This document shows positions 27,159-36,125 of a DNA stretch of 64,000 bases, one piece after another (the stretch's first letter is position 1; every line of letters starts with the position of its first letter). A program made the position numbers and the translations under genes. The stretch is from Symsagittifera roscoffensis (Eukaryota; Xenacoelomorpha; Acoela; Convolutidae), in the NCBI RefSeq assembly GCF_963678635.1, contig NC_087065.1:12173579-12237578 (forward strand). Direction: 5' to 3'. Under the pieces are notes generated by a model, which was not told the DNA's origin, made no database searches, and saw only the letters and a program-made list of their open reading frames with translations.

Positions 27159-28730
27159 ATGACGATCATCAATTTTGACGATCACTTCCGTGACCGCATG
27201 GGAGAAGTAGAAAGAGGACACATCGAGGTGTTTCCAAAGCTTTGGAATCTGAGACCCTATGACAAAACGAATGGTGAAATAACCAGAGTGCCTCGTCTCA
27301 GTGCAGCATACCACAAGGTGAGAGAAGAAACGAAGGACTGGGGCGATTACAAGAAGCTACCGGAGGCAATCCCTGAATTCCCTATAATAAGAAGGATGTT
27401 GCTCGGAGCAGTCTCCGTAGTACAAACTCCTAGGTTGAGAGCATTCGAAACCAATGAAAGGAGAGTAGGGAATTTCGCGGGAACGATGGATCCATACTTC
27501 GTAGGGAGAAATGCCGCCGTGTTACAGTACACACGATTTGCATACACGGATCAAGCGACGAGAAGGCGAATAAGCAATGCCGCTACTCCCAAGCCTGGAA
27601 GATTTGATGAGGAATGGAAGGAACTAGGCTTAACTCCGATGAGAATGAGAGGCAGGACAGAATTACCTGAAGCCTCATTAATCCTGACCAGTGTGAAAAA
27701 GGAGATGAAAGTGGGAGGAGTATTGCAGACGAGAACCTTCCTAGCACCATTCGGCTGTGAAGAAATCAAAGTGGTCCATGGAGAAGAGGAAGACAAATCA
27801 GCCGGTACATTGCTCATACCGAGATTCCAGGAAGAAGCTGACAATGACGAACAAGGACCATCGAGCTCGAACAAGGATAAGTCAGAAGGAGATGACGGAC
27901 AGGGTGGAAGCCGTCAGACGGAAGAAACCATGCAACAAGATCAAGCTGGTGGGGAAGACGACAGTGCATCGACAGGAGGAACATCCAGCCTAGATTTCAA
28001 TATCTTCAGTGATCTTGAGAATAATGCAGACACGTTGGAAACGACTGAGCCAGCGGACGAAGGCATCTCGACACTGGAACCTCCGTCAGCCTTTGAGGAA
28101 ATGAAACGGAATTTGCCGGAGAGCAGCTCTCCTGGCAATTCAAGAAATAACGACCAGAGAATCCTCATGGAATCACCTAGGAGGAGAAGAATAGAGGCCT
28201 CAGCCAGAGTACCTTTCTTGGGAACGCTGCCCGAAGAAGAATGGGAAGTACATCACCGAGACCACGAGAGTAGGACGGGATGTAAGCTGGACAGAGTGGC
28301 GTTTATGGAAGAAGTCTGGACCGTGATTCAGAGCTATGGGACCCAGTCCAATCTCAAAACAGGTCTCAATCAACCCTTGATGAGAGAAGTACGTGACAAG
28401 CTTGATGAGTGTGAAGGAAGACTGAGTGAGTTATTGATCGACTCAGCCACTGATGAGAGTGAAGCGAATTCTCCCATCAAGATGACACCGCAGGACGATG
28501 GAGAGGTGGTGTACCTGTCAAGGACCAGGAGAGGAACGATGCGATCGAAAATGGTGATTGATAAAATCAATGCGATGAAAATGAAGTTAGGCAGCAGAGT
28601 GATGCCGAGGAGAATTGGAAAGACGAAAGTGGATTCAGAAATATCGATGAAAGCTGGTAACTCAGCGAAAAGGAAGTCATGGATTTGGGGCAAGGTGATT
28701 ATCAATTGTCTGGCACAGATAGAATATTAA
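27159..28730 (+). CDS. ORF C: unknown acidic protein of the giant element
   Basis: A 523-aa ORF starting with an ATG 24 nt after the ORF B stop. The N-terminal 220 residues look folded, with mixed hydrophobic segments (for example IRRMLLGAVSVVQTP). Residues about 220-330 are an acidic, Ser/Gly/Gln-rich, probably disordered linker. The last 150 residues are basic and helical. No known family was recognised. The last 461 bp (from 28270) belong to the 1590-bp tandem duplication, so an identical C-terminal copy recurs at 29868-30328. It overlaps ORF D by 52 nt in a different frame. Confidence 0.72.
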   Translation: MTIINFDDHFRDRMGEVERGHIEVFPKLWNLRPYDKTNGEITRVPRLSAAYHKVREETKDWGDYKKLPEAIPEFPIIRRMLLGAVSVVQTPRLRAFETNERRVGNFAGTMDPYFVGRNAAVLQYTRFAYTDQATRRRISNAATPKPGRFDEEWKELGLTPMRMRGRTELPEASLILTSVKKEMKVGGVLQTRTFLAPFGCEEIKVVHGEEEDKSAGTLLIPRFQEEADNDEQGPSSSNKDKSEGDDGQGGSRQTEETMQQDQAGGEDDSASTGGTSSLDFNIFSDLENNADTLETTEPADEGISTLEPPSAFEEMKRNLPESSSPGNSRNNDQRILMESPRRRRIEASARVPFLGTLPEEEWEVHHRDHESRTGCKLDRVAFMEEVWTVIQSYGTQSNLKTGLNQPLMREVRDKLDECEGRLSELLIDSATDESEANSPIKMTPQDDGEVVYLSRTRRGTMRSKMVIDKINAMKMKLGSRVMPRRIGKTKVDSEISMKAGNSAKRKSWIWGKVIINCLAQIEY

Positions 28731-31457
28731 CCGATATAGCGATGGTACCACCCATTCTCATGGTGGGGATAAAGTCAACCGGTTATAAATCCAAAAGGAG
28801 TGACCGCACTCTGACTGGAGCAACGTTAGAAATGGAAATACTCAGCCAATGTGGAGAGAGCAAAATGAGGGACTTCAAGCCATCTCCCATGAATCATGGA
28901 AAGGGAAGTGTTGCAGGACAACTAACACCAGTGGAATACAACCGACTAACCGTGTCGGAGACAGTGTCGATAGATGAACCCACCGGTGGATACATGGAGA
29001 TGTTGGAAAACCGAAACTCGGCTAGAGGGTATGTAATGGCCCTGGAAGACGAAAGAGCCATGGAGGGTTATCTGGAAATGATGTTGCAAGGCACCACCCT
29101 CAAGCAGAAGGCGTATGGAACTTTGGCGTCGTCTGACGTAGAGGCGGAAACGATCGAGCAGTTAGTGAGCCTTCCATGGAAAGCAGTAGTGTTGAGGTAT
29201 TTCGAGGAAGAAATGAGGACTACGCCAAGAATACATGCTCTCGTGGCAGTACCTTACGTAAGGACAGAGTTACAACTCAGGTTCGCCTGGTGTATGATGG
29301 GACTGACTCGCGAAGAATATGATTCAGAAGAAAGAAAGAGATCAAAAGAAGAAAAGGTTTTCCTTTTGACGAATCTGAGGGATCTGATAGTCCAGGAGGG
29401 AGCAGCAGTAGCGTGTGCGAAGCGGAGAGACGCTCTCTGTTTCATTCGATTCCTGATAGAGCAGATTTCAGTACCTGCATTAAACACTTGTGTTAAAATG
29501 TTGAGGGAAGGCGATGAGCGAACGAAAGCCTTGTTCTTACTAGCAATGCTGGAGATGCAGCAAAGTAAACCGATGAGGGTGAACATGAAAGAACCTGAAG
29601 AATTGGAACCCATGAAAAAGATAGACGAGATCAGGAGATTCTCAAACAAGGAGTTGAGACTCACTAAAGAATCTATGGGAGCATTGCCGAAATCCAGTGA
29701 ATACTGTGGACCGATCAAGAAGAAGTCATATAGCTACGTATCCGGGATTATAGGAATAGCGTACAATCCTTTCCTGAGTGAAGACATACGCGATTGCTTC
29801 TTTGATTATGAGCAGGCGGTGTTACTAAGATTCTGGACGTCCAGAATTGTAACGATTAATCCTCTCTGTAGGACGGGATGTAAGCTGGACAGAGTGGCGT
29901 TTATGGAAGAAGTCTGGACCGTGATTCAGAGCTATGGGACCCAGTCCAATCTCAAAACAGGTCTCAATCAACCCTTGATGAGAGAAGTACGTGACAAGCT
30001 TGATGAGTGTGAAGGAAGACTGAGTGAGTTATTGATCGACTCAGCCACTGATGAGAGTGAAGCGAATTCTCCCATCAAGATGACACCGCAGGACGATGGA
30101 GAGGTGGTGTACCTGTCAAGGACCAGGAGAGGAACGATGCGATCGAAAATGGTGATTGATAAAATCAATGCGATGAAAATGAAGTTAGGCAGCAGAGTGA
30201 TGCCGAGGAGAATTGGAAAGACGAAAGTGGATTCAGAAATATCGATGAAAGCTGGTAACTCAGCGAAAAGGAAGTCATGGATTTGGGGCAAGGTGATTAT
30301 CAATTGTCTGGCACAGATAGAATATTAACCGATATAGCGATGGTACCACCCATTCTCATGGTGGGGATAAAGTCAACCGGTTATAAATCCAAAAGGAGTG
30401 ACCGCACTCTGACTGGAGCAACGTTAGAAATGGAAATACTCAGCCAATGTGGAGAGAGCAAAATGAGGGACTTCAAGCCATCTCCCATGAATCATGGAAA
30501 GGGAAGTGTTGCAGGACAACTAACACCAGTGGAATACAACCGACTAACCGTGTCGGAGACAGTGTCGATAGATGAACCCACCGGTGGATACATGGAGATG
30601 TTGGAAAACCGAAACTCGGCTAGAGGGTATGTAATGGCCCTGGAAGACGAAAGAGCCATGGAGGGTTATCTGGAAATGATGTTGCAAGGCACCACCCTCA
30701 AGCAGAAGGCGTATGGAACTTTGGCGTCGTCTGACGTAGAGGCGGAAACGATCGAGCAGTTAGTGAGCCTTCCATGGAAAGCAGTAGTGTTGAGGTATTT
30801 CGAGGAAGAAATGAGGACTACGCCAAGAATACATGCTCTCGTGGCAGTACCTTACGTAAGGACAGAGTTACAACTCAGGTTCGCCTGGTGTATGATGGGA
30901 CTGACTCGCGAAGAATATGATTCAGAAGAAAGAAAGAGATCAAAAGAAGAAAAGGTTTTCCTTTTGACGAATCTGAGGGATCTGATAGTCCAGGAGGGAG
31001 CAGCAGTAGCGTGTGCGAAGCGGAGAGACGCTCTCTGTTTCATTCGATTCCTGATAGAGCAGATTTCAGTACCTGCATTAAACACTTGTGTTAAAATGTT
31101 GAGGGAAGGCGATGAGCGAACGAAAGCCTTGTTCTTACTAGCAATGCTGGAGATGCAGCAAAGTAAACCGATGAGGGTGAACATGAAAGAACCTGAAGAA
31201 TTGGAACCCATGAAAAAGATAGACGAGATCAGGAGATTCTCAAACAAGGAGTTGAGACTCACTAAAGAATCTATGGGAGCATTGCCGAAATCCAGTGAAT
31301 ACTGTGGACCGATCAAGAAGAAGTCATATAGCTACGTATCCGGGATTATAGGAATAGCGTACAATCCTTTCCTGAGTGAAGACATACGCGATTGCTTCTT
31401 TGATTATGAGCAGGCGGTGTTACTAAGATTCTGGACGTCCAGAATTGTAACGATTAA
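28270..31457 (+). repeat. Perfect 1590-bp tandem duplication inside the giant element
   Basis: 28270-29859 and 29868-31457 are identical as far as I can read (offset 1598 bp), joined by an 8-bp filler TCCTCTCT at 29860-29867. The unit covers the end of ORF C and the first part of ORF D. Conceptual proteins of the two copies are identical, so the event is very recent, or an assembly artefact of a repeat-rich locus. Confidence 0.92.
28679..30328 (+). CDS. Chimeric ORF: truncated ORF D fused to a second ORF C tail (duplication product)
   Basis: A 549-aa ORF beginning at the same ATG context as the full ORF D. Its first 394 residues are identical to ORF D's N-terminus. At the duplication junction (29860) it runs in frame into the repeated ORF C tail (from residue about 397) and stops at 30328. 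It is therefore an accidental fusion created by the tandem duplication, not an independent gene. No domain was recognised. Confidence 0.8.
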   Translation: MDLGQGDYQLSGTDRILTDIAMVPPILMVGIKSTGYKSKRSDRTLTGATLEMEILSQCGESKMRDFKPSPMNHGKGSVAGQLTPVEYNRLTVSETVSIDEPTGGYMEMLENRNSARGYVMALEDERAMEGYLEMMLQGTTLKQKAYGTLASSDVEAETIEQLVSLPWKAVVLRYFEEEMRTTPRIHALVAVPYVRTELQLRFAWCMMGLTREEYDSEERKRSKEEKVFLLTNLRDLIVQEGAAVACAKRRDALCFIRFLIEQISVPALNTCVKMLREGDERTKALFLLAMLEMQQSKPMRVNMKEPEELEPMKKIDEIRRFSNKELRLTKESMGALPKSSEYCGPIKKKSYSYVSGIIGIAYNPFLSEDIRDCFFDYEQAVLLRFWTSRIVTINPLCRTGCKLDRVAFMEEVWTVIQSYGTQSNLKTGLNQPLMREVRDKLDECEGRLSELLIDSATDESEANSPIKMTPQDDGEVVYLSRTRRGTMRSKMVIDKINAMKMKLGSRVMPRRIGKTKVDSEISMKAGNSAKRKSWIWGKVIINCLAQIEY

Positions 31458-33366
31458 GAGCGTTAACAATCCACAGGCTAAAATGGGACTGGTCTTGGAA
31501 GAAGAGGTGACTGCACCTTCAGTACCAAAATCCGACAAAAGAGTGGAGTTTGGGTTGGGATTCTCAGATGAATTACTGAGAACGAGCTTGATGGCAGTGT
31601 GGGAATTGATGAGGCCATCATGGTGTCCTAGTCCCAACGCTGACTCAATATTACGGGCGACACAAGACGTACAGAGGGAACTGAATGCAGACTGTAACCT
31701 GCGTGACCTCAACATCATATATAATGTGATGATAACAGCCTCTAAGGGCAACGGAGAAGATAAAGTAGAGTTGCCTGGCTGGGGACCAGAAGACTGGGTC
31801 AAGCCTGGTAGCTGTCTGGCGGAAGTCTGTGGACTGGAGGGTCATGTTTGTGGAGGTCTAGACTGTGTGAAAACCCTGGATAAACAACACAAGCAATTGA
31901 CAGTATTGTTTGGAAATGTGGTGATGAAAGCAAGAACGGAGACGGAACTGATAGCAGATTGCCATGGAGGAACCGATGTGAATCTAGTGACTGCACTAGG
32001 ATTCTACAGCATGTTTGGTTCTTTAGAGTCACTATTGAATCTAGAACAGAAACATGAGATGGTCACAGCCATCAGCGTAGAAGTATTCCCAGGAGTTCTG
32101 CAGACTGAGCAGAAATATCTAGGAAAATGGAGGGAAGCAATCGAAACGGAGATGAACATCAGACACAGCGAAACTTACTGTAGACCATCAGGAGCACGAT
32201 ATTTGGTGGGTTCAACGTTGGCTCCAATGTGCAAGAGCAGATACCCTGTGCATTTCGTGGCTGTGGACGTGAAAAGTACAAGAACGATCGTGGATGAAGC
32301 CTTCTCAGTGCCGAAGTGTGTGAGATTGGCGAGAATGTCTGAAAAGTCTTACGAGTTACTATGTAAGATGATCTCAGCAATTCCAGAGAGAACCAAAGAA
32401 GAGTTGGAGTCAATACTAGGAAAGAAGTTCATGGGATATGTGAGCGGGAACTTCAGTGACTTCGAAAAACAGAAACAGAGAGGATCAACTGTCTCAGATT
32501 ACAATGCAGTAGATGAGAATGATGAAATCCACCAAGTGATGATGGAAGTGGAACCATTGCTGGAAGCTTCGGGAAAACGTAATTGGAGGAGCATCATGTT
32601 GACGCATGACGAGTTTCCTTGCCACTGCTTGCTGCAGACCTGGTGGTATCCCAAGCGTAGTAATCTGATGTTGATCTGGGACTCTGGAGAGCTGCTCTCC
32701 ATGGGTTTACCAGATTCATCACAGCCCACAACAATAGTGATAGTGGGAGTTATGATGGCAATACGATGGCTGGAAGCTCATGTGAGAGAAAGTAATAGAC
32801 AGGAGGCACCGACGAGAGAACAATTGCGGAAATTAGATTGTCTAAAAGATTTAGATCTTTTTGAGACAATGTGCAAAGTTCTAAACATTCCGATGGAAGT
32901 GAAGAAGATATGGGCGAGAAAACGATTGATGCCATGGTTCAGAGCTAACATGACTGCATGGTTGTACGAGTATGCGAAAAAGCATATGTCGAAGCATGGC
33001 AGAGTATACAGTGAATATCAGCTGGACATTGGGGCAGGAGCTTTCAAGCGAGCTTTCGTGACCCATCGGAATGCAGTGACCACCGCTGTGAAAAGAATTT
33101 CCAGGACGAGTGAGCGTAGTGGAAATGAGAAGGCAGAGATGCTGAAAGAAGATCTGGAGAGAAACGTGACGTTGTGTCTCCACAACAGCTTCTGTAGAAA
33201 CAGAGAATCCAACGTGGATCCCCTACCTTGCTGTAAACAGAGGGTGGAAGAGCAGAAGTGTTGGAGGACGGCTTCCAACAGCGTCAGGATAGCCAATGAT
33301 GTGCTACAAAACACGGAAACCGAAAGTGCGGAGTCAGTATCACAGGAGGAAGAAATGGTACATTGA
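30277..33366 (+). CDS. ORF D: large unknown protein of the giant element
   Basis: A 1029-aa ORF whose ATG overlaps the end of the (duplicated) ORF C tail by 52 nt. It is mostly alpha-helical in character, with regularly spaced hydrophobic residues, Lys/Glu-rich segments and scattered Cys residues (for example CGLEGHVCGGLDC near residue 525). I see no signal peptide, membrane anchor, zinc-knuckle spacing or known enzyme motif. The C-terminal 150 residues are basic and polar. At 1029 aa it is the largest accessory ORF. Its codon use and GC content match gag-pol, so it is an established part of the element. Function unknown; a structural or replication-related role is only a guess. Confidence 0.75.
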   Translation: MDLGQGDYQLSGTDRILTDIAMVPPILMVGIKSTGYKSKRSDRTLTGATLEMEILSQCGESKMRDFKPSPMNHGKGSVAGQLTPVEYNRLTVSETVSIDEPTGGYMEMLENRNSARGYVMALEDERAMEGYLEMMLQGTTLKQKAYGTLASSDVEAETIEQLVSLPWKAVVLRYFEEEMRTTPRIHALVAVPYVRTELQLRFAWCMMGLTREEYDSEERKRSKEEKVFLLTNLRDLIVQEGAAVACAKRRDALCFIRFLIEQISVPALNTCVKMLREGDERTKALFLLAMLEMQQSKPMRVNMKEPEELEPMKKIDEIRRFSNKELRLTKESMGALPKSSEYCGPIKKKSYSYVSGIIGIAYNPFLSEDIRDCFFDYEQAVLLRFWTSRIVTIKSVNNPQAKMGLVLEEEVTAPSVPKSDKRVEFGLGFSDELLRTSLMAVWELMRPSWCPSPNADSILRATQDVQRELNADCNLRDLNIIYNVMITASKGNGEDKVELPGWGPEDWVKPGSCLAEVCGLEGHVCGGLDCVKTLDKQHKQLTVLFGNVVMKARTETELIADCHGGTDVNLVTALGFYSMFGSLESLLNLEQKHEMVTAISVEVFPGVLQTEQKYLGKWREAIETEMNIRHSETYCRPSGARYLVGSTLAPMCKSRYPVHFVAVDVKSTRTIVDEAFSVPKCVRLARMSEKSYELLCKMISAIPERTKEELESILGKKFMGYVSGNFSDFEKQKQRGSTVSDYNAVDENDEIHQVMMEVEPLLEASGKRNWRSIMLTHDEFPCHCLLQTWWYPKRSNLMLIWDSGELLSMGLPDSSQPTTIVIVGVMMAIRWLEAHVRESNRQEAPTREQLRKLDCLKDLDLFETMCKVLNIPMEVKKIWARKRLMPWFRANMTAWLYEYAKKHMSKHGRVYSEYQLDIGAGAFKRAFVTHRNAVTTAVKRISRTSERSGNEKAEMLKEDLERNVTLCLHNSFCRNRESNVDPLPCCKQRVEEQKCWRTASNSVRIANDVLQNTETESAESVSQEEEMVH

Positions 33367-34170
33367 TGAATGGTCGAGAAAACAAGAGGCAACAAGAAAG
33401 AAAATTAGAAGAAATTAGAAGTTTTAGAACTTCTAAACGACGAAAAAAGCAGAGAACAAAGGAATGATGAAGAAAAGTCAAAACTCAGAATTGTTTTGTG
33501 TGTGTGAAAAACTCAAGTGAGAAACCAAGCAACCAAGTTGTAATTGAAAACTGAAACATTTTGTTGAGTTTTGAAATTGTTGCATTTATAAATTTGCATT
33601 TTGATTTTAGCAGAAGTGGCTTTAGAGACACTTATTATTTATTTAGAAAGGCTTAAGGGAAGAGTATATTTAAATATTCCAGCCTGCATGATTGTTTTTA
33701 ATCACTTAGGAAGACTGATCACTTTGTGGTGACATGAAAAACTTGAGTAACTTCTTGAGGAGGGAGGTTGTTGCATTGTTCTTTCTAACCACAAAGTTTC
33801 TTAGTTTTAATATTCAGGACAATAAACAAGCAAGATTTCCGAAGGGAAGGAGCATAGTAGGATAATTTTAGCTTGTTGGTTGGCAGGACTGTCCTGCAAG
33901 CCAGCACCTTTTAAATCTTAAAAAAAAAGTTTTAATCGGGACATTGACAATGGAAGTCAGAAAATATGTTTTATCTTAAGTCATATCCTTAATGTGCAGA
34001 TTAATGAAAGAATTTGGAGGCTATAGTGATGTAGTATGATGCCATTTATATTCTGCAGTGAGTCGATGTGACGTGGATAAAAGTAATTTCATGCATTTTG
34101 TAAATTCTGTTCGATAAAACTGTAACCATTTTACGAACATTGCGCGATTCAATGAGGACATTGACCGGAC
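33367..34170 (+). other. 3' untranslated segment of the giant element
   Basis: Roughly 800 bp of AT-rich sequence between the ORF D stop and the 3' LTR. GC content drops sharply from the coding block. A GAAATTAGAAG repeat occurs near 33399-33422. No ORF or other feature was recognised. Confidence 0.6.
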
Positions 34171-34183
34171 TGTCCGGGGAGTA
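34171..34183 (+). promoter_or_regulatory. Polypurine-tract-like motif beside the 3' LTR
   Basis: TGTCCGGGGAGTA abuts the 3' LTR, where the plus-strand primer (polypurine tract) lies in LTR elements. The GGGGAG part is the only purine run at the boundary and is shorter than a typical tract. The same 11-mer TGTCCGGGGAG occurs four times within pol (20080, 20146, 20212, 22700). Confidence 0.5.
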
Positions 34184-35112
34184 TGTGACATTCGACCAGA
34201 ATGGCCAAAATGCAATCTCTGCAGAATTCGGAATTTTAGCAGTAAGCCTTCCGGATTGGTGGTTTTTAAGAACTAAGGGCGTTATTGGAACGTTTAGCCA
34301 AACGGTGAGGGCTAGAATATTCTGGTATTTTAAAATTTCAAAAATTCGAATGATGACGTCACATTTCTGAGAAATGCTGAAACGGCCATTTTAACAAAGA
34401 ACGAGAGAGAAAACACAACAACAACATTAGTTGCGCTGACGAGAACAACTATATCGAAATTGAAGAAATCGAAATTGAAGAAAACGACAACGAATAGCAG
34501 AGGACGTTCCGAGTTGCAACTATTGTGCTGCTACAATAGTTGCAAGGCCGTTGAGAGCAACGGTGAAGGGGAAGAGACAGCCTTCCGTGTTATTGTGAAA
34601 TCGAACTTAAGGAGCTTGATTCAGTGGATTCACAAATCCGGAAGGGTTTCGGGACCGAACCTTTTAGCCTATTATACGAACTTTTAGCATCCTGTCATGT
34701 CCTGACTTGAATTTAATTGATATTTGGATTAGTTTTGACAAGGATGAGGTGCTAGGAGTTGGGGGAAAGGGTTGATCCATCTTCGATGGAGATGATGATT
34801 TTTATCTACTGAACAAAAACAATAGTAATATAATAAGTAGTAGCCCTGTTTTTAGGAGTGACCTCGTGGTCTGGAGATACTGAGACCCAGCCATGAGCTC
34901 ACTATTTGCATGTAATTAAGTTAATTTGAGCGTTCTGGTCGAAGCCGGAGAACAGTAACGTTTTTGTCGACCCGGTGTTGGAAAGACCACCGAAAAGTAC
35001 TGGCTTGGTAGAGACGGTGAAAAGCATGCAAAGCTCTGTTTAGACGCTAGCCAGTCGTCTTAAGACTTAGTTTTGTTACCCGTCGATATGTATCTTCCGG
35101 GCGAATGTTACA
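34184..35112 (+). repeat. 3' LTR of the giant element
   Basis: It is 929 bp and aligns without gaps to 9859-10787 at about 99% identity. The TGACGTCA palindrome is at 34354-34361. It is followed by GCTTTTG, where the interrupted LINE appears to resume. Confidence 0.95.
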
Positions 35113-35300
35113 GCTTTTGTCATAAGCTATCTGCAGTACACAGCGATACTATTCAGCAGTTTGACTTCCAATCTAAACATATCGCTAGAAAAACAACTGA
35201 GTTGGCCACTAAAAACCTGCTGTGACAGAAGAAAGTTTGATTTTTCATCCGATCTTAAGCTTGAATGCAAGGTACTTCCGGTTTCCTTGTTTCTTGATGG
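35113..35300 (+). mobile_element. Right part of the LINE interrupted by the giant element
   Basis: The frame starting at 35113 is open for over 60 codons and reads like the C-terminal part of a LINE RT ORF: SYLQYTAILFSSL, then LEKQLSWPLKT and LKLECKVLPVSLFLD. It lies directly after the 3' LTR in the same orientation as the remnant at 9030-9858. Sequence decay makes this tentative. Confidence 0.45.
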
Positions 35301-36125
35301 TTTCCTTATTTCTTGATTACAGCTCTTGCAAAAATCATGTCAGAATTTGCCTCTGTACTTCACAAAACATTCTTTAAAACCCAGATCTATCGGCATAGAC
35401 AAAACTACTACTACCGGCATACACAAAAATCAGGCACGTGAACAACACAATTGATGAAAACAAAAACAACTACATTTTCAAGCAAGATTCAGCAACCATT
35501 ATATCGAAAACTGATCTCTCAGAAAACTAGTTCTTATTTGAAATCAAAATCAAAAAGCAAATTCAAACAAAAACAGCAGCAATTTAACTTACAAGACTAT
35601 GAAAGGTAAGTTTGAGGAGTTTTTTCTATCTATTTTTCTTGAAGATCCTTCTATGGCAACCAATGGAAAAACAACATGGAAACAATTTACATTTATTTGA
35701 CGTTAAATTTTCAACCATTATTTTTTTGTAGAGTAGATAAACATTTAATCAAGAAAAATTGTGTGACTTACACTTGTTTAATAGTTTTAATTATCACTTT
35801 GCAATTAAAGTGTTAATTTTTTCATGTACTAACTCACTATTACCTAGGATGTAATTGTCTCTACATCTGTGGACAAAAAGAAATTCATCTTAATTTTGTC
35901 ATTTTGCCTATATTATTAGGCAAAAAACTTTTTCCGTTGAACATATTAAACAACCTCGAACCTTTAATAGTTAATGAGTACAACTTAGTTTTATTTTGCA
36001 GAAGGGGGTGAATAGGTTAGCTTAACCGAAATCCTCGTTATATGAACGAATAATTTTTTTTAAAAAAAGCAAAGAATTAGATAATCATACAAGTTCCTAC
36101 TTTTTTAAAATTTCAGGCAAAATTT
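35301..36125. other. AT-rich DNA, nothing recognised
   Basis: No ORF with coding character, repeat pair or RNA gene was recognised between the LINE fragments. Confidence 0.5.

Larger units (their letters stand above)
9859..35112 (+). mobile_element. Giant (25.3-kb) Ty3/Gypsy-type LTR retrotransposon with SGNH-hydrolase and macro-domain modules
   Basis: Two 929-bp direct LTRs, both starting TGTGACATTCG and ending GAATGTTACA, bound 23.4 kb of internal DNA. They differ at about 9 sites with no indel, so the insertion is recent. The internal region carries a repeat-rich leader, gag, protease, RT-RNase H, integrase fused to a macro-like domain, then four large accessory ORFs on the same strand. 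Typical Ty3/Gypsy elements are 5-8 kb. Exceptionally large ones are known in plants (Ogre) and planarians (Burro); this one is of that size class. No clean 4-6-bp target duplication was found, only GCT on each side. One in-frame stop in gag and a frame break in pol suggest this copy is defective, or that single-base assembly errors are present. Confidence 0.93.

Noticed and set aside
23713..33366. Accessory block as a retroviral envelope
   Set aside because: No ORF has a signal peptide, transmembrane anchor, furin-type site or ectodomain Cys pattern; the first ORF is an SGNH hydrolase.
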